64,000 nucleotides of DNA from Caballeronia pedi (GTDB lineage: Bacteria > Pseudomonadota > Gammaproteobacteria > Burkholderiales > Burkholderiaceae), in contig NZ_FCOE02000032.1 in NCBI RefSeq assembly GCF_001544915.2, forward strand, positions 1-64,000. Reading direction: 5' to 3'. Position 1 is the stretch's first letter. Each line of letters begins with the position of its first letter. Positions 42,699-52,173 of this stretch are shown piece after piece. The notes under the pieces were generated by a model. It was given only the letters and a program-made list of their open reading frames with translations, was not told the DNA's origin and made no database searches. Made by a program: the position numbers and the translations under genes.

Positions 42699-44114
42699 AT
42701 GAAACTGATCGTTTTGGAAGGGCCGGCCAGCGGGCGCGCGTTCCCGATCGACCGGGATGTGAGCCTCGAAGTAGGGCGCGCCCCGCAAGTGGATTTCAGT
42801 CTGCCGCAGGATCCGCACCTGTCGCGCCGACATTTTTCGCTCACTTGCGAAGACGGCGGGTGTCGAATTCAAGACCTCGGAAGCGCTAACGGAACCGCAC
42901 TGGATACGGGGCAACGCGCCACCACGGGCGTGCCCATCCCCGTGCTTCCGGGACAGCGCATCCGCGCCGGAAGTTCGGTGTTCACGCTGATCGAAGAAGA
43001 CGGTGCGCGAACCCATGTCCCTGGCGTCCCGGGCCTCAGGCTGACGAACGCTACGCCGTTCCCGGCCGCGATGATGCTTTGGGAACATCCGCCGGGCCGC
43101 ACGAATGTGAGCGTCATCGTCAAGGCGACTTTCGAGATCGGAGCCAACGGCGACATAAAGATCGCGGGCAGGCAGATTCCGGTCTTCAGATCGGATCAGG
43201 CCACGGATGAGCGGGCCGAAGCGCAGCCTCGCTTCGAATCGGACATGGTGCCATGGAAGGTCCGGACGGACATTCTGCTCGTCGGACACGCCTATGCTCC
43301 CGGAGGTGTCGCCGTCGAAGGTCTCCACGCGCGTCTCGAAGTTGGATCGTTGCGTCATGCCGTCGCGATTCACGGCGATCGCCATTGGTTGTTCGATCCG
43401 TTGGCCGGGATCACGCGTCCGGTCATCACGCGGCCAATCCCCTTCACAAAAATGCCGCTGGGATATGAACGGGCATTCGGCGGCTTCGACAAGCGGGCCT
43501 CCCGCTATTGTGAGAACAACCTTGCGGGCAGAGGATTCATCGGCGCATGCACGCCGCAGAGCGTTCACGGTGTTCGCTTGCCCAATCTGGAGCGGGTGGA
43601 TTCCCAGATTCGAAAGTGGGACGATCACCCGTCGCCAGTCGGGTTCGGCGCGTACGGCCGAGGATGGATGCCGAGGCTTGGACACGCGAACCGATTGACG
43701 GAAAGCCTCGTCGGCGAGGAGCCATCGTCCGAGACAGTGGATGAGGGGCTGGCGTTCTACAACAGCGCGCATCCCGAGCTTCAGATCGCGGGCTATCTGC
43801 GCGGCGACGAAACCGTCACGCTGACGAACCTGAGCGACGTTCCGAAGCTGAGGTTCAATCTGATGCCGCTTCCGCTGCGTGTCGGAATCGCGGGCGTAAC
43901 GGCGATGGATCACGCCGCTGATGAAGCGCGCACCGCCGTCCAGTCTGACGTCGATGCGATGCAGATCCAGGAAGCGGCGGCGAATCTGGACACGCTGGTG
44001 CTCATTCCAGACGAACATAGGTTCTATCAGGTTTTTCGTGCGATCGTGGATCTGTCGAAATTCGGCGAGGACGCGCTCTGTGAGATTTCGATCCGGCTTC
44101 GAGCTAGTCCGTAA
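42699..44114 (+). CDS. FHA-DUF2169 fusion protein, putative effector adaptor
   Basis: A 471-residue protein. An FHA domain occupies about 20-97 (GRAPQVDFSL, SRRHFSL, GSANGT). A DUF2169 domain covers about 115-465, beginning LTNATPFPAAMMLWEH and including the MPLGYERAFGG and NP.G.G-like (GRGFIG) blocks. DUF2169 proteins act as adaptors that mount PAAR effectors on VgrG. The FHA fusion would tie the adaptor to the kinase/phosphatase switch encoded in the same locus. It is the last gene of the hcp-vgrG unit and converges with the peptidase gene, 12 bases apart. Confidence 0.88.
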   Translation: MKLIVLEGPASGRAFPIDRDVSLEVGRAPQVDFSLPQDPHLSRRHFSLTCEDGGCRIQDLGSANGTALDTGQRATTGVPIPVLPGQRIRAGSSVFTLIEEDGARTHVPGVPGLRLTNATPFPAAMMLWEHPPGRTNVSVIVKATFEIGANGDIKIAGRQIPVFRSDQATDERAEAQPRFESDMVPWKVRTDILLVGHAYAPGGVAVEGLHARLEVGSLRHAVAIHGDRHWLFDPLAGITRPVITRPIPFTKMPLGYERAFGGFDKRASRYCENNLAGRGFIGACTPQSVHGVRLPNLERVDSQIRKWDDHPSPVGFGAYGRGWMPRLGHANRLTESLVGEEPSSETVDEGLAFYNSAHPELQIAGYLRGDETVTLTNLSDVPKLRFNLMPLPLRVGIAGVTAMDHAADEARTAVQSDVDAMQIQEAAANLDTLVLIPDEHRFYQVFRAIVDLSKFGEDALCEISIRLRASP

Positions 44115-44126
44115 TCCTGCATCGAT

Positions 44127-46385
44127 TCAAACGTCGTGGATCGACTTGATCCATCCCGCGACGACCACGAGCCCGAGCGCGACAATGGCCGCCTTGTGCG
44201 CCACGGACATCCCCTGCTGCCGCTCCGCACGGCGAACCTTGCTGACGAGCGCCCCCATCAGACTCGACTCCAGCGTCGACTGCGCGCTCAGTTCGATGGT
44301 CACCAGCGCCCCGACGCTCATCACGATGCCCGCGACCGAACCGGCGCACAGTCCATAGAGCGCATTGAACGCGCCGGGCCGCGACGCCGCGATGAACGCC
44401 GCCAGCACCGCTGCGCACGCCACGGGAATGATGAGCACGAATCCGCTGCTGCCCGCGCGCTCTGCAATGCGCAGGAGCACGGCGAACGGCGCATAGACAG
44501 CCGCGTCGATGCCGCCGGGCAGAAGCTTGCGAAATCTGAGCAGTTCGATCCAGAGACAGAACACGAGGCCGGCGGCGATGCCTGTCGACACTGCGCGCGC
44601 CGGACGGAATTCGATGAAGTTCAAGGCGCGTGCGGCGTGCGGTCCGGCGTCGAGAAACACCCAGCCGGATAGGGAGCGTTTGCGGCGCGCGCGCCCGAAC
44701 CAACGCGAGGACCAGGGAAAGAGCCATGCCGCGAGCGCCGCGACGACCATCGGCGGCGCGATCATGACGAGCGACGTGTAGAAAGTATTGTGAGGCCCGA
44801 GGAATACGAGCGAGGCGGACGCGTACGTGCCCCACGCGAACATCGTCGCGACGCCCGCGACGGCGATGCCGCCCGTCAGCATCAGCACCGGCAGGGGCGA
44901 GCGGCTTGTCACGGTCACCTCGACCCACGCGGCGGCCGCGCGCGCGATCCAGTCGCAAAACAGCCAGCAGCCGACGAGCGCGAAGACGAGCGCGATGACG
45001 TGAACGTCGAGCATCGTCATCGCGTTGTCGGCGGGAATGTGCGGCGTCGTTGCTCCGCCCCAGAGAAACTCCGCGCCGAGCACGATCTGGTTCAGAAAGT
45101 ACCCGAACGCGAACAGCGCCCCGGCGGCGGCCGTGCCCTTGACGGGATCGCGGCCGTTCAGCACGGCCGCATAGGCGCCGCGCCAGACGCCGGTGCTGAG
45201 CGCGCCGATCGCGAAGATCATCACGACGAGCGGCGTGCCCAGCGATATGACGACCGACATGCGCGCGACCGCCGCCGCGGAACCCGCCGGAACGAAGCCG
45301 ATCAGAAGGCCGTTCGCCGTTTCGATGACGACGCCGGCCGCGAAGCCGATGCCGAGCGCATCCCATTTGCCGAGCCGAAAAAGCGGCGTGGTGTCGACGA
45401 GCACGGCGCGCCTGGCTTCGGCACGCGGATGCAGGTTCAGATATGCCCCGGGACCGTGCGTCGGCGCGGCGTTCATGCGCGCGAGCACGCGATCGACCTG
45501 CGCGGGCGAACCGTCCCATTGGGACGCCTGAACATCCGCATAGAACTCACGAACTCGCAGCACCGACGCGCCCGAGAGCAGCACGAGCGCGCTCCATAGC
45601 ACGGTTTTCGCGAGCAGAAAGACGGACTCATGCCACACGCGCTCGGTCAGCGCGACGACGCCGAGCAACGGAACCACGCTCACGATGACGAAGGCGAGAC
45701 ACGCCGAGATCGTCATGAAGGTCTTGTCGATGTCGCGGTTGCGGATGTGCGCCAATTCGTGAAGGATGATCGCGCGAAAGGCGGACGGGTCGGCGTAGAA
45801 ATAGTTCGCCACGAAATACCCGCTGAGCGCGACGAAATAGTTGCGGCGGCGTCCGAACGTCACCGGCAGACCGCTCGCGAGCGGATTCCATACGAAGACG
45901 GGCACGCGGTTCAGTTGCGCTTCCTGACACAGGCTGGTGAGCGCATCGAGCAGGCCGGGAGGATCGTCCTTGTGGATCGGCGTGAGACGCTGCGTCTTCA
46001 GCTTCCAGAGAGGAAAGAGCCAGTAGAACACGCCGCCGAGCGCGAGCGTGACGATGATCCCGACGATCTTCCATGTCGATTGCGGCCTGAGCATCGCCAT
46101 GCAGTTCGCCACCTGTGGGGCGAATTGCGCGCGAATCTCCGACGCTGAGAGCACGTCCTGAGCGCGCAGGCCGGGATCGAATACGCCCGTGACCATGCTC
46201 GACGCGCAGGCCGCCAGCGCGTCTCGTCCTTCGAGATGGATGCTTTCCCAGAAGTGTGCGTAGAACTGGCTGCTGACACAGACGATCAGAACGATCAGCA
46301 GATCGAACCGAAGCGTGATGTCGGACGGAAAGGGCAACGGATTGAGCCGCGCTCCATGCAGTCCCGAAGCGGCGTCGTTCGACAC
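44127..46385 (-). CDS. Membrane-embedded M48-family zinc metallopeptidase
   Basis: A 752-residue protein. A membrane anchor near 25-45 and another near 108-125 precede the M48 peptidase domain. The zinc motif HELAH is at 209-213, with a plausible third ligand in REFYADVQAS further on. The C-terminal half has about ten predicted hydrophobic segments. M48 enzymes such as HtpX degrade misfolded membrane proteins. The GTG start (46385) has GAAGG upstream, is seven bases after the stop of the preceding gene, and is preferred over an in-frame ATG upstream. It follows the unknown 161-residue gene and may need it. Confidence 0.88.
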   Translation of the reverse strand: MSNDAASGLHGARLNPLPFPSDITLRFDLLIVLIVCVSSQFYAHFWESIHLEGRDALAACASSMVTGVFDPGLRAQDVLSASEIRAQFAPQVANCMAMLRPQSTWKIVGIIVTLALGGVFYWLFPLWKLKTQRLTPIHKDDPPGLLDALTSLCQEAQLNRVPVFVWNPLASGLPVTFGRRRNYFVALSGYFVANYFYADPSAFRAIILHELAHIRNRDIDKTFMTISACLAFVIVSVVPLLGVVALTERVWHESVFLLAKTVLWSALVLLSGASVLRVREFYADVQASQWDGSPAQVDRVLARMNAAPTHGPGAYLNLHPRAEARRAVLVDTTPLFRLGKWDALGIGFAAGVVIETANGLLIGFVPAGSAAAVARMSVVISLGTPLVVMIFAIGALSTGVWRGAYAAVLNGRDPVKGTAAAGALFAFGYFLNQIVLGAEFLWGGATTPHIPADNAMTMLDVHVIALVFALVGCWLFCDWIARAAAAWVEVTVTSRSPLPVLMLTGGIAVAGVATMFAWGTYASASLVFLGPHNTFYTSLVMIAPPMVVAALAAWLFPWSSRWFGRARRKRSLSGWVFLDAGPHAARALNFIEFRPARAVSTGIAAGLVFCLWIELLRFRKLLPGGIDAAVYAPFAVLLRIAERAGSSGFVLIIPVACAAVLAAFIAASRPGAFNALYGLCAGSVAGIVMSVGALVTIELSAQSTLESSLMGALVSKVRRAERQQGMSVAHKAAIVALGLVVVAGWIKSIHDV

Positions 46386-46392
46386 GATGCCT

Positions 46393-46878
46393 TCAGTCTT
46401 TTTGCAGCACCAGCTGTGCGACGACCGCATCGGCGAGCCGCTGCGCCTGGGCGGATTCGAGACGCAGGCGTTTGCCGGCGGCGATCACGTGCTGATGGAC
46501 GTCGCCCAACTGTTCGCGGGTCAGGACGGGCGCGGGGTCGGCGCTGGCATCGGCTTCGCTGCGCCGGAACATCTTTCTGACGAGTATCGACACTTCTTCG
46601 CCGACGGCGGTCTCCGTCGCCTTGAGCGCGATGCCACCCAGTATCGGCATGATTTCGGAGACGACCTGTAGGATCAGTGGCGTGAAGAGAATCGAGAACC
46701 CGTCGGGGCCGAAGCCGAGCGCGGCGTCGCGGTTTTTCGATGCTTTTTTCGCGGCGTCCGGGTCGGCGAACCAGGCGGCGCTGACGGTCTTGAAGAGGGG
46801 GAGTTCCTGAGGTGCGATCTGCGTCAGGACATCGCGGGAGAGGTCCCGGATCAGCGTGTGTTCAGCGGCATTGTCCAT
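46393..46878 (-). CDS. Protein of unknown function co-transcribed with M48 peptidase
   Basis: A 161-residue protein with no family I can name. It has an acidic and hydrophobic N-terminus, a hydrophobic segment FGPDGFSILFTPLILQVVS near 58-76 followed by another at LGGIALKATETAVG, and a helical C-terminus rich in Ala/Gln/Arg. The ATG at 46878 follows GGAG. A longer frame into the promoter region was rejected. It is the first gene of the unit and only seven bases from the peptidase gene, which suggests a regulator or partner of the peptidase. Confidence 0.7.
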   Translation of the reverse strand: MDNAAEHTLIRDLSRDVLTQIAPQELPLFKTVSAAWFADPDAAKKASKNRDAALGFGPDGFSILFTPLILQVVSEIMPILGGIALKATETAVGEEVSILVRKMFRRSEADASADPAPVLTREQLGDVHQHVIAAGKRLRLESAQAQRLADAVVAQLVLQKD

Positions 46879-46918
46879 GAGCCGGTCTCCGACTGCGGAA
46901 CGCGTGGTGTCGGCTTGA

Positions 46919-46947
46919 ACGTTAGGTTTCGGTTTCGTCGATGTCAA
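46919..46947 (-). promoter_or_regulatory. Sigma-70-type promoter for the M48 unit
   Basis: Minus strand: TTGACA (46947-46942), 17-base spacer, TAACGT (46924-46919). The -35 box is consensus. It lies about 41 bases upstream of the ATG at 46878. The rest of the 227-base gap up to 47105 shows nothing else recognisable. Confidence 0.75.
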
Positions 46948-47105
46948 AGAGAATTGGTCGGGATAACGGATTGGGTGGGTGGTTTGGCTGAATGGGAAAG
47001 GGACAAGAAGATTCGGCAATGGCTGGCAAATACGGTATCGCAACTAACCGTCTTATCTATCACCGCCAGTAGATTGACGTACCCATTGACCGGCAAGCGC
47101 TCGTA

Positions 47106-48320
47106 CTAGCAATCAGCACGCACCACCAGAAAATGCATCACATCCGTGCGCCCCTCATCGAACCCAGCCTCGCAATAAGCCAGATACAACCGCCAGACGC
47201 GCACGAAATGCTCATCGAATCCCAGTGCGCGGACCGCGTCGACGCGGGCTTCGAACGCATCGCGCCAGCATCGCAGCGTGCGCGCATAGTCCGCGCCGAA
47301 CGAAAGCGTCGCGTGCGCCGCAAGTCCCGCGCGCCGTGCCGCGCGCACGAAGCGCTCCGGACTCGGCAGCATGCCGCCCGGAAAGATCGTCTCGCGAATG
47401 AAATCGCTCGACGCGCGATACGAGGCAAAACGCTCATCGTCGATGGTGATCGACTGCACCAGCGCCTTCGCGCCCGGCCCGAGACAGCGCTTTAACGTAC
47501 GAAAAAAAACCGGCCAGAACGCCTCGCCGACCGCCTCGAACATTTCGATCGCCACGACCGCGTCGTATTGTCCGCGCAGATCGCGATAATCACGCAATTC
47601 GATATCCACGAGCCCATCCAGTCCTTCACGCGCGAGGCGCTCGACGGCGAACGCGTGTTGCGCCGGCGAGATCGTCACGCCGTGCACGCGAATGCCGAGG
47701 CGCGCCGCGTGCCGCGCAAAACCGCCCCATCCACAGCCAATTTCCAGCACGCGCATCCCCGCAGACAGCCCGAGCGTATCGACGATGCGCTGATACTTGC
47801 GATCCTGCGCGGCCTCGAGCGAAAGCGCATCGTCACCGTCGAACCACGCGCTCGAATAGGTCCACGTCGGATCGAGCCAGAGCGCGTAGAACGCATTGCC
47901 GATGTCGTAATGCGCGTGAATGTTGCGGCGGCTGCCCGTGCGCGTATTGAGCCGCAATCGATGACGCAGGTTATGCCAGCACTGCGCGACGACCCCGCCC
48001 GCGACGGTGCGCGCCAGCGCCGCCTCGTTGCGGATCGCGAGCCGCAGCAGCGCGCACGGATCGGGCGTGTCGAGCCACTGCGCGCGATACGCCTGCGCAA
48101 AACCGATATCGCCCGCGCGCAGGATCGCACGGCACGCGCGCCAGTCGTGAATGGCGAGACACGCGGCGGGCTGCATGAGCGGATCGCCGAACACGTAGCG
48201 GTCGCCGTCCGGCGTGATGAGCACGAGATGCCCGACGCGAATGCGACGCAGCAGACCGAAAAAAATCCGCGCGGACAGCGGCATGGCCGCTTGCGCGGAA
48301 AATGACCGCAGCAAGTTCAT
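47106..48320 (-). CDS. Cyclopropane-fatty-acid-synthase-family methyltransferase (second copy)
   Basis: A 404-residue Cfa/CmaS-family SAM methyltransferase. The N-terminal lipid-binding-like region is followed by YDIGNAFYALWLDPTWTYS, the SAM motif VLEIGCGWGGFARHAA, IEMFEAVGEAFW and the SDFIRETIFPGGMLPS block. It methylates acyl chains in membrane phospholipids, or a related product. The ATG at 48320 overlaps the DUF1365 stop (ATGA). It is the last gene of the FAD oxidoreductase-DUF1365-Cfa sub-operon and differs in sequence from the Cfa encoded at 51070-52173. Confidence 0.92.
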   Translation of the reverse strand: MNLLRSFSAQAAMPLSARIFFGLLRRIRVGHLVLITPDGDRYVFGDPLMQPAACLAIHDWRACRAILRAGDIGFAQAYRAQWLDTPDPCALLRLAIRNEAALARTVAGGVVAQCWHNLRHRLRLNTRTGSRRNIHAHYDIGNAFYALWLDPTWTYSSAWFDGDDALSLEAAQDRKYQRIVDTLGLSAGMRVLEIGCGWGGFARHAARLGIRVHGVTISPAQHAFAVERLAREGLDGLVDIELRDYRDLRGQYDAVVAIEMFEAVGEAFWPVFFRTLKRCLGPGAKALVQSITIDDERFASYRASSDFIRETIFPGGMLPSPERFVRAARRAGLAAHATLSFGADYARTLRCWRDAFEARVDAVRALGFDEHFVRVWRLYLAYCEAGFDEGRTDVMHFLVVRADC

Positions 48321-49087
48321 GTTCGAGCCTTGTGTTTCGTTTCCTTGGAACCGGATGGCTGTTTGCCGTGAAAAGGCACGCGCTTCATCCACAGCCGCAG
48401 CGCCTGCCAGTGAATCCGCACGATGACGCTCGCGGCGAACCACGGCTCGCGCAACAGCGTGCGCCATGCGATCGCGCCGTTGAGCGGCCGCGCGGAAAGA
48501 CTGATCGCAGTGCGGATCACGAGGCCATCGCGGTCGCGATAATCGATCGACACCGACAGACGCTCGCCATGACGTCGCACGCGAAAGGCGTAATCGCCGA
48601 CGACCTCGCAAAAAGGGGAGACGTGCAGCGTCTTGCGACAGACGAGCACGGTGTCGTCGACGATCGGCGCGTGATCCTTCGCGCTCAGCAGATAGCCGCG
48701 ATGCTCGCCGAAGGTATTGCGCACATCGGCGTAAAGCGCGCGTAACGCACCCGCGCGATCGTGACAGAACCAGAAGCTCACGGGATTGAACGCGTAGCCG
48801 AACACGCGCGGAATTGTCAGCAGATGAATTTCGCCATCGGCGGGGATGCGCGCGTCGGCGAGGCACGCGCGCATCCAGAGATCGAGATCGCAGTCGTCGC
48901 GCGCACCGTAATCGCGCCTGAAAAGCGCGAGCGGCCGCACGCGGTCGATGCCGAACCACGCGCAACGCAGCGCATCGAGTTGCGCGACATCGCAATAGAC
49001 ATAGCGCGCCGGATAGTCGAAGCGATGCCGCGCCGGACGCAACCGCTCGTGCATCACGCGGCCAGTCAGCCATTGCGCCGTTCTCAT
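48317..49087 (-). CDS. DUF1365 family protein
   Basis: A 256-residue DUF1365 protein. Diagnostic segments are the N-terminal GRVMHERLRPARHRFDY, LLTIPRVFGYAFNPVSFWFCH near 90-110, and EVRNTFGEHRGY-like VRNTFGEHRGYLL. The function is unknown, but the family is persistently paired with an FAD oxidoreductase and a Cfa-like enzyme. ATGA overlaps join it to both neighbours. Confidence 0.9.
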   Translation of the reverse strand: MRTAQWLTGRVMHERLRPARHRFDYPARYVYCDVAQLDALRCAWFGIDRVRPLALFRRDYGARDDCDLDLWMRACLADARIPADGEIHLLTIPRVFGYAFNPVSFWFCHDRAGALRALYADVRNTFGEHRGYLLSAKDHAPIVDDTVLVCRKTLHVSPFCEVVGDYAFRVRRHGERLSVSIDYRDRDGLVIRTAISLSARPLNGAIAWRTLLREPWFAASVIVRIHWQALRLWMKRVPFHGKQPSGSKETKHKART

Positions 49088-50385
49088 GGCGTGGCCCAGG
49101 CCGGCTGCACGCCGAAGTCGCGCGCGACGCGTAGCGCCGATTTCAGGCCATCCTCGTGAAAGCCATAGCCGGTCCATGCGCCCGCGTGCCAAGTGCGGCG
49201 CATGCCTTGAATGCCAGGCAGGCGCGTCTGCGCATCGATGGCGGCGAGATCGAAGAGCGGATGCTCGTACTCGTAGCGGCCGAGTTGCGTGCCGGGCGCG
49301 GGTTCATCGACAGGATTGAGCGTCACGACGACAGGCGTCGTGAAAGGCAAGGGCTGGAGCTGGTTGATCAGATAGCTCACGCAGACCGGCGCGGCTTTCC
49401 CGCGTGCAAGTCCCGAGCGCGCGCCGATGTAATTCCACGCCGACCACACGCGCCGACGGCGCGGCAGCAGCGCGCAATCCGTGTGCAGCACCGCGAGGTT
49501 GCGCTGATAACGCACGGCGCCGAGCAGCGCGCGTTCGTCCGACGAAGCATCGTCGAGCAGGCGAAGACTCGTCGGCGCATGAGTGGCGAGCACGACGGCA
49601 TCGAAGCGTTCGGGGCCGGCAGCGTCGGTCATCACGATGACGCCGTCGTCGTCGCGGCGCACGCCTCGCACGGGTGCGCGCGTGCGCACGTCGTCGAGCG
49701 TGGCCGCGATACGTCGAACATAATCGCGCGCCCCGCCCGCGACCGTCCTCCACGGCGGGCGATCGTTCACCTGCAGCAGGGCGTGATTGAGGCAGAAGCG
49801 CAGAAAAGTCGAGGCGGGAAAGCGCAGAATGTCGTGCGCGGCGCTGGACCAGATCGCCGCGGCCATCGGCAAAAGATAGTGCTGCTGAAACGGCGCACCA
49901 TAACCGCCTTCGACGAGCAGTTCGCCGACCGAACAGCGATTCGCGCTCACGCGCTCCAGATGCCTGTGCGCCGACGCGTTGAAACGCAGGATATCGCGCA
50001 ACATGCCGAGAAACGCCGGCGAAAAAAGATTGCGACGCTGCGCGAAGACGGTGTTGAGATTCGCGCCCGCCCATTCGAGGCGTCCGCCGTCGAGCGACAC
50101 GGAGAACGTCATTTCGCTGCGATGCGTGGCGACGCCGAGTTCGTCGAAGAGGGCGATGAGGTTGGGATACGTGCGGTCGTTGAAGACGAGAAAGCCCGTA
50201 TCGACGGGATGATGCATGCCATCGAGCGCGACATCGACGGTGTGCGTGTGACCGCCGAGATAATCGGCCGCTTCGAACAGCGTCACGCGATGCGCGCGCG
50301 CGAGCAGATACGCGCTCGCGAGACCGGCGATTCCCGCGCCGATCACCGCGATGCGCTGACTTCCTCCTCGTATCGATACGTTCAT
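49084..50385 (-). CDS. FAD-dependent oxidoreductase (NAD(P)-binding/amine-oxidase-like)
   Basis: A 433-residue flavoprotein. The dinucleotide-binding signature IAVIGAGIAGLASAYLL is at about 11-27, followed by the VTLFEAADYLGGHTHTV second strand. The central part has PVDTGFLVFNDRTYPNL and the end has W.AGAWTGYGFHEDGLKSAL. Members of this family accompany DUF1365 and Cfa genes and may oxidise or desaturate lipid acyl chains; the substrate is not established. It follows an ECF-type promoter at 50432-50459. Its frame extends upstream without support. Confidence 0.88.
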   Translation of the reverse strand: MNVSIRGGSQRIAVIGAGIAGLASAYLLARAHRVTLFEAADYLGGHTHTVDVALDGMHHPVDTGFLVFNDRTYPNLIALFDELGVATHRSEMTFSVSLDGGRLEWAGANLNTVFAQRRNLFSPAFLGMLRDILRFNASAHRHLERVSANRCSVGELLVEGGYGAPFQQHYLLPMAAAIWSSAAHDILRFPASTFLRFCLNHALLQVNDRPPWRTVAGGARDYVRRIAATLDDVRTRAPVRGVRRDDDGVIVMTDAAGPERFDAVVLATHAPTSLRLLDDASSDERALLGAVRYQRNLAVLHTDCALLPRRRRVWSAWNYIGARSGLARGKAAPVCVSYLINQLQPLPFTTPVVVTLNPVDEPAPGTQLGRYEYEHPLFDLAAIDAQTRLPGIQGMRRTWHAGAWTGYGFHEDGLKSALRVARDFGVQPAWATP

Positions 50386-50431
50386 TGCCGGGTGGTCTCC
50401 TCGCGCCGCCTGGACGCGGTCGCATCTACAG

Positions 50432-50459
50432 ATACGAAAGAACCGCGCACACGGATGCA
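50432..50459 (-). promoter_or_regulatory. ECF-type promoter before the FAD oxidoreductase gene
   Basis: Minus strand: TGCATCC (50459-50453), 16-base spacer, CGTAT (50436-50432). The same sequence and spacing recur at 53005-53032. It lies in the 91-base gap after the lipocalin gene and 47 bases upstream of the ATG. It resembles the CCATCC/CCGAAT type of SigK-like sigma factors. Confidence 0.75.
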
Positions 50460-50476
50460 CGCGCGCAGGCGCTTCG

Positions 50477-51073
50477 TCACTCACGCTGCCCGGGACTCTG
50501 AAAGCCGGCCTTGCCGATCTGTTCAGGCGATTGCGGCACGCGCCGGAAACGCGCGGTGTCGTAGCCCATCGCGTCGAGGCGTGCGATGAGCGAGCGATAG
50601 ACGTCGTCGCTCATCATCGGCTCGCGCGAGAAGATCCAGCCGAGCTTCTTGTTCGGGTAACCGAGGATCGTGTAGCGATAGTCGGGATCGACGTAGAGCG
50701 TCAGTTGCGTCACATGAATCGGCCAGAACGGCTGCACGCTCCATTCGCCGCCGTTGCTGCCGGGCTTGACGGTATCGATGAAGTGATAGGTCGTTTCCGC
50801 TTGCGCGAAACTGTTCTTGCGGCCATGAAAGATGTCGTCGATCCTGCCGTCCGCGCGCAGCGACCATTCGACATGCGTGCCGACGTAATCGCGCTCGGCG
50901 AAGTACGGAATGTTCGCGATCACGTACCAGCGCCCCATGTAGCGCGGTATGTCGACGGCCACGGTTTCGAGCGGCTGATGCGCGCGCGGATTGGGATTCG
51001 GCGGGCTCGAACAAGCTGCCATCGCCACGACGACGCCAGCCGCCAGCAACGCGACGACGAGCGCGCGCTTCAT
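50477..51073 (-). CDS. Outer-membrane lipocalin lipoprotein (Blc-like)
   Basis: A 198-residue bacterial lipocalin. The lipobox AMAAC (Cys21) is followed by the lipocalin motif YMGRWYVIANIPYFAERD near 47. The C-terminal part has the YTILGYPNKKLGWIFSREP region typical of Blc. Lipocalins bind fatty acids or lysophospholipids and are stress-induced lipoproteins. It is coupled to the upstream Cfa gene by an ATGA overlap. Confidence 0.93.
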   Translation of the reverse strand: MKRALVVALLAAGVVVAMAACSSPPNPNPRAHQPLETVAVDIPRYMGRWYVIANIPYFAERDYVGTHVEWSLRADGRIDDIFHGRKNSFAQAETTYHFIDTVKPGSNGGEWSVQPFWPIHVTQLTLYVDPDYRYTILGYPNKKLGWIFSREPMMSDDVYRSLIARLDAMGYDTARFRRVPQSPEQIGKAGFQSPGQRE

Positions 51074-52173
51074 GACGCCACCTTCATCGCACGCGGCTTG
51101 AACAGCATGTGCGCGACGCCCCATTCGCCGCCGCGCGCATAGCCGAACAGTTCGGCCACCGCCATGTAGAACATGCGCCAGCGCTGAAACCAGATCGCGG
51201 CGGCTTCGCCGTAGACATCGCGAAACATCGGCAGGATGCGTGCGCGCGCGGCGTCGAGCGACGCGAGCCATTGATTCGCGGTGCGAGCGTAGTGCGTGCC
51301 GTTCACCCACCATTGGCGCGTGATGCGCAGATCGTCCTGGAAATGCAGCAACAATGACGCGGACGGCATCGTGCCGCCGGTAAAGAAGTAGCGCGACATC
51401 CAGTCGCCGTCATCGCGCGATGTGAAGTGATACGCGAGCGTCTTATGCGCGAACAGGTGGACAAAAAGTCGTCCGTCACTGGCGAGCCAGTGTGCGATTT
51501 TTGCGAGCAGCAGGCCGTAGTGCTTCATGTGCTCGAACATCTCGATCGACAGGATGCGGTCGAACGGTGCTTCGTCGCGCGCGAATTCGAAATCGACGAT
51601 ATCGCCCGTCACGACGCGCAGATTGCCGAGTCCGCGCTGCCGCGCCCGCGCTTCGATGAAGCCGCGCTGCCCATGCGAATTCGACAGCGCGACGATCTGC
51701 GCGCGCGGATAGCGCGCGGCCAGCCACAAGGCGAGCGAACCCCAGCCGCAGCCGAGATCGAGAATGCGCTGGCCATCCGCGAGCTGCGCGCGCTCTGCAT
51801 AGCATTCGAGCATCGCGACTTCGGCTTGCGCGAGGGTCTCGTCGCCGCGCGGATACAAGCCGCACGAATACTTGAGTTGCGGGCCGAGATGGGCCTCGAA
51901 AAACGCGTCGGGCAATTCGTAATGCTGCGCGTTGGCGGCTTGCGTATGGATCGCGATGGGGCTCGCGCGCAGTTCGGCGAGCAGGCGTTCGAAGGCTTGA
52001 GTGCGCAGTGCGTTGTCGTTCGCGTGCTCATCGACGAGACGCTGGCGGATCAGCAGGCGCATGCCGGCGCGCACGAGCGCATCGGGCACGAGACCACGCT
52101 CGCACGCGCGGATGATGCGGCTTTCATCGAGCGCGGGCATGCCGGCGGGCGTGTCGCGGGCGGTGATGTTCAT
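51070..52173 (-). CDS. Cyclopropane-fatty-acyl-phospholipid synthase family protein (first copy)
   Basis: A 367-residue Cfa-family methyltransferase with HYELPDAFFEAHLGPQLKYSC, the SAM motif ILDLGCGWGSLALWLAARYP, IEMFEHMKHYG and the MSRYFFTGGTMPS block. It transfers methyl groups from SAM to unsaturated acyl chains. The start at the ATG overlapping the DUF1295 stop was used; the longer frame reads through the DUF1295 gene. It is coupled on both sides by ATGA overlaps. Confidence 0.92.
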   Translation of the reverse strand: MNITARDTPAGMPALDESRIIRACERGLVPDALVRAGMRLLIRQRLVDEHANDNALRTQAFERLLAELRASPIAIHTQAANAQHYELPDAFFEAHLGPQLKYSCGLYPRGDETLAQAEVAMLECYAERAQLADGQRILDLGCGWGSLALWLAARYPRAQIVALSNSHGQRGFIEARARQRGLGNLRVVTGDIVDFEFARDEAPFDRILSIEMFEHMKHYGLLLAKIAHWLASDGRLFVHLFAHKTLAYHFTSRDDGDWMSRYFFTGGTMPSASLLLHFQDDLRITRQWWVNGTHYARTANQWLASLDAARARILPMFRDVYGEAAAIWFQRWRMFYMAVAELFGYARGGEWGVAHMLFKPRAMKVAS

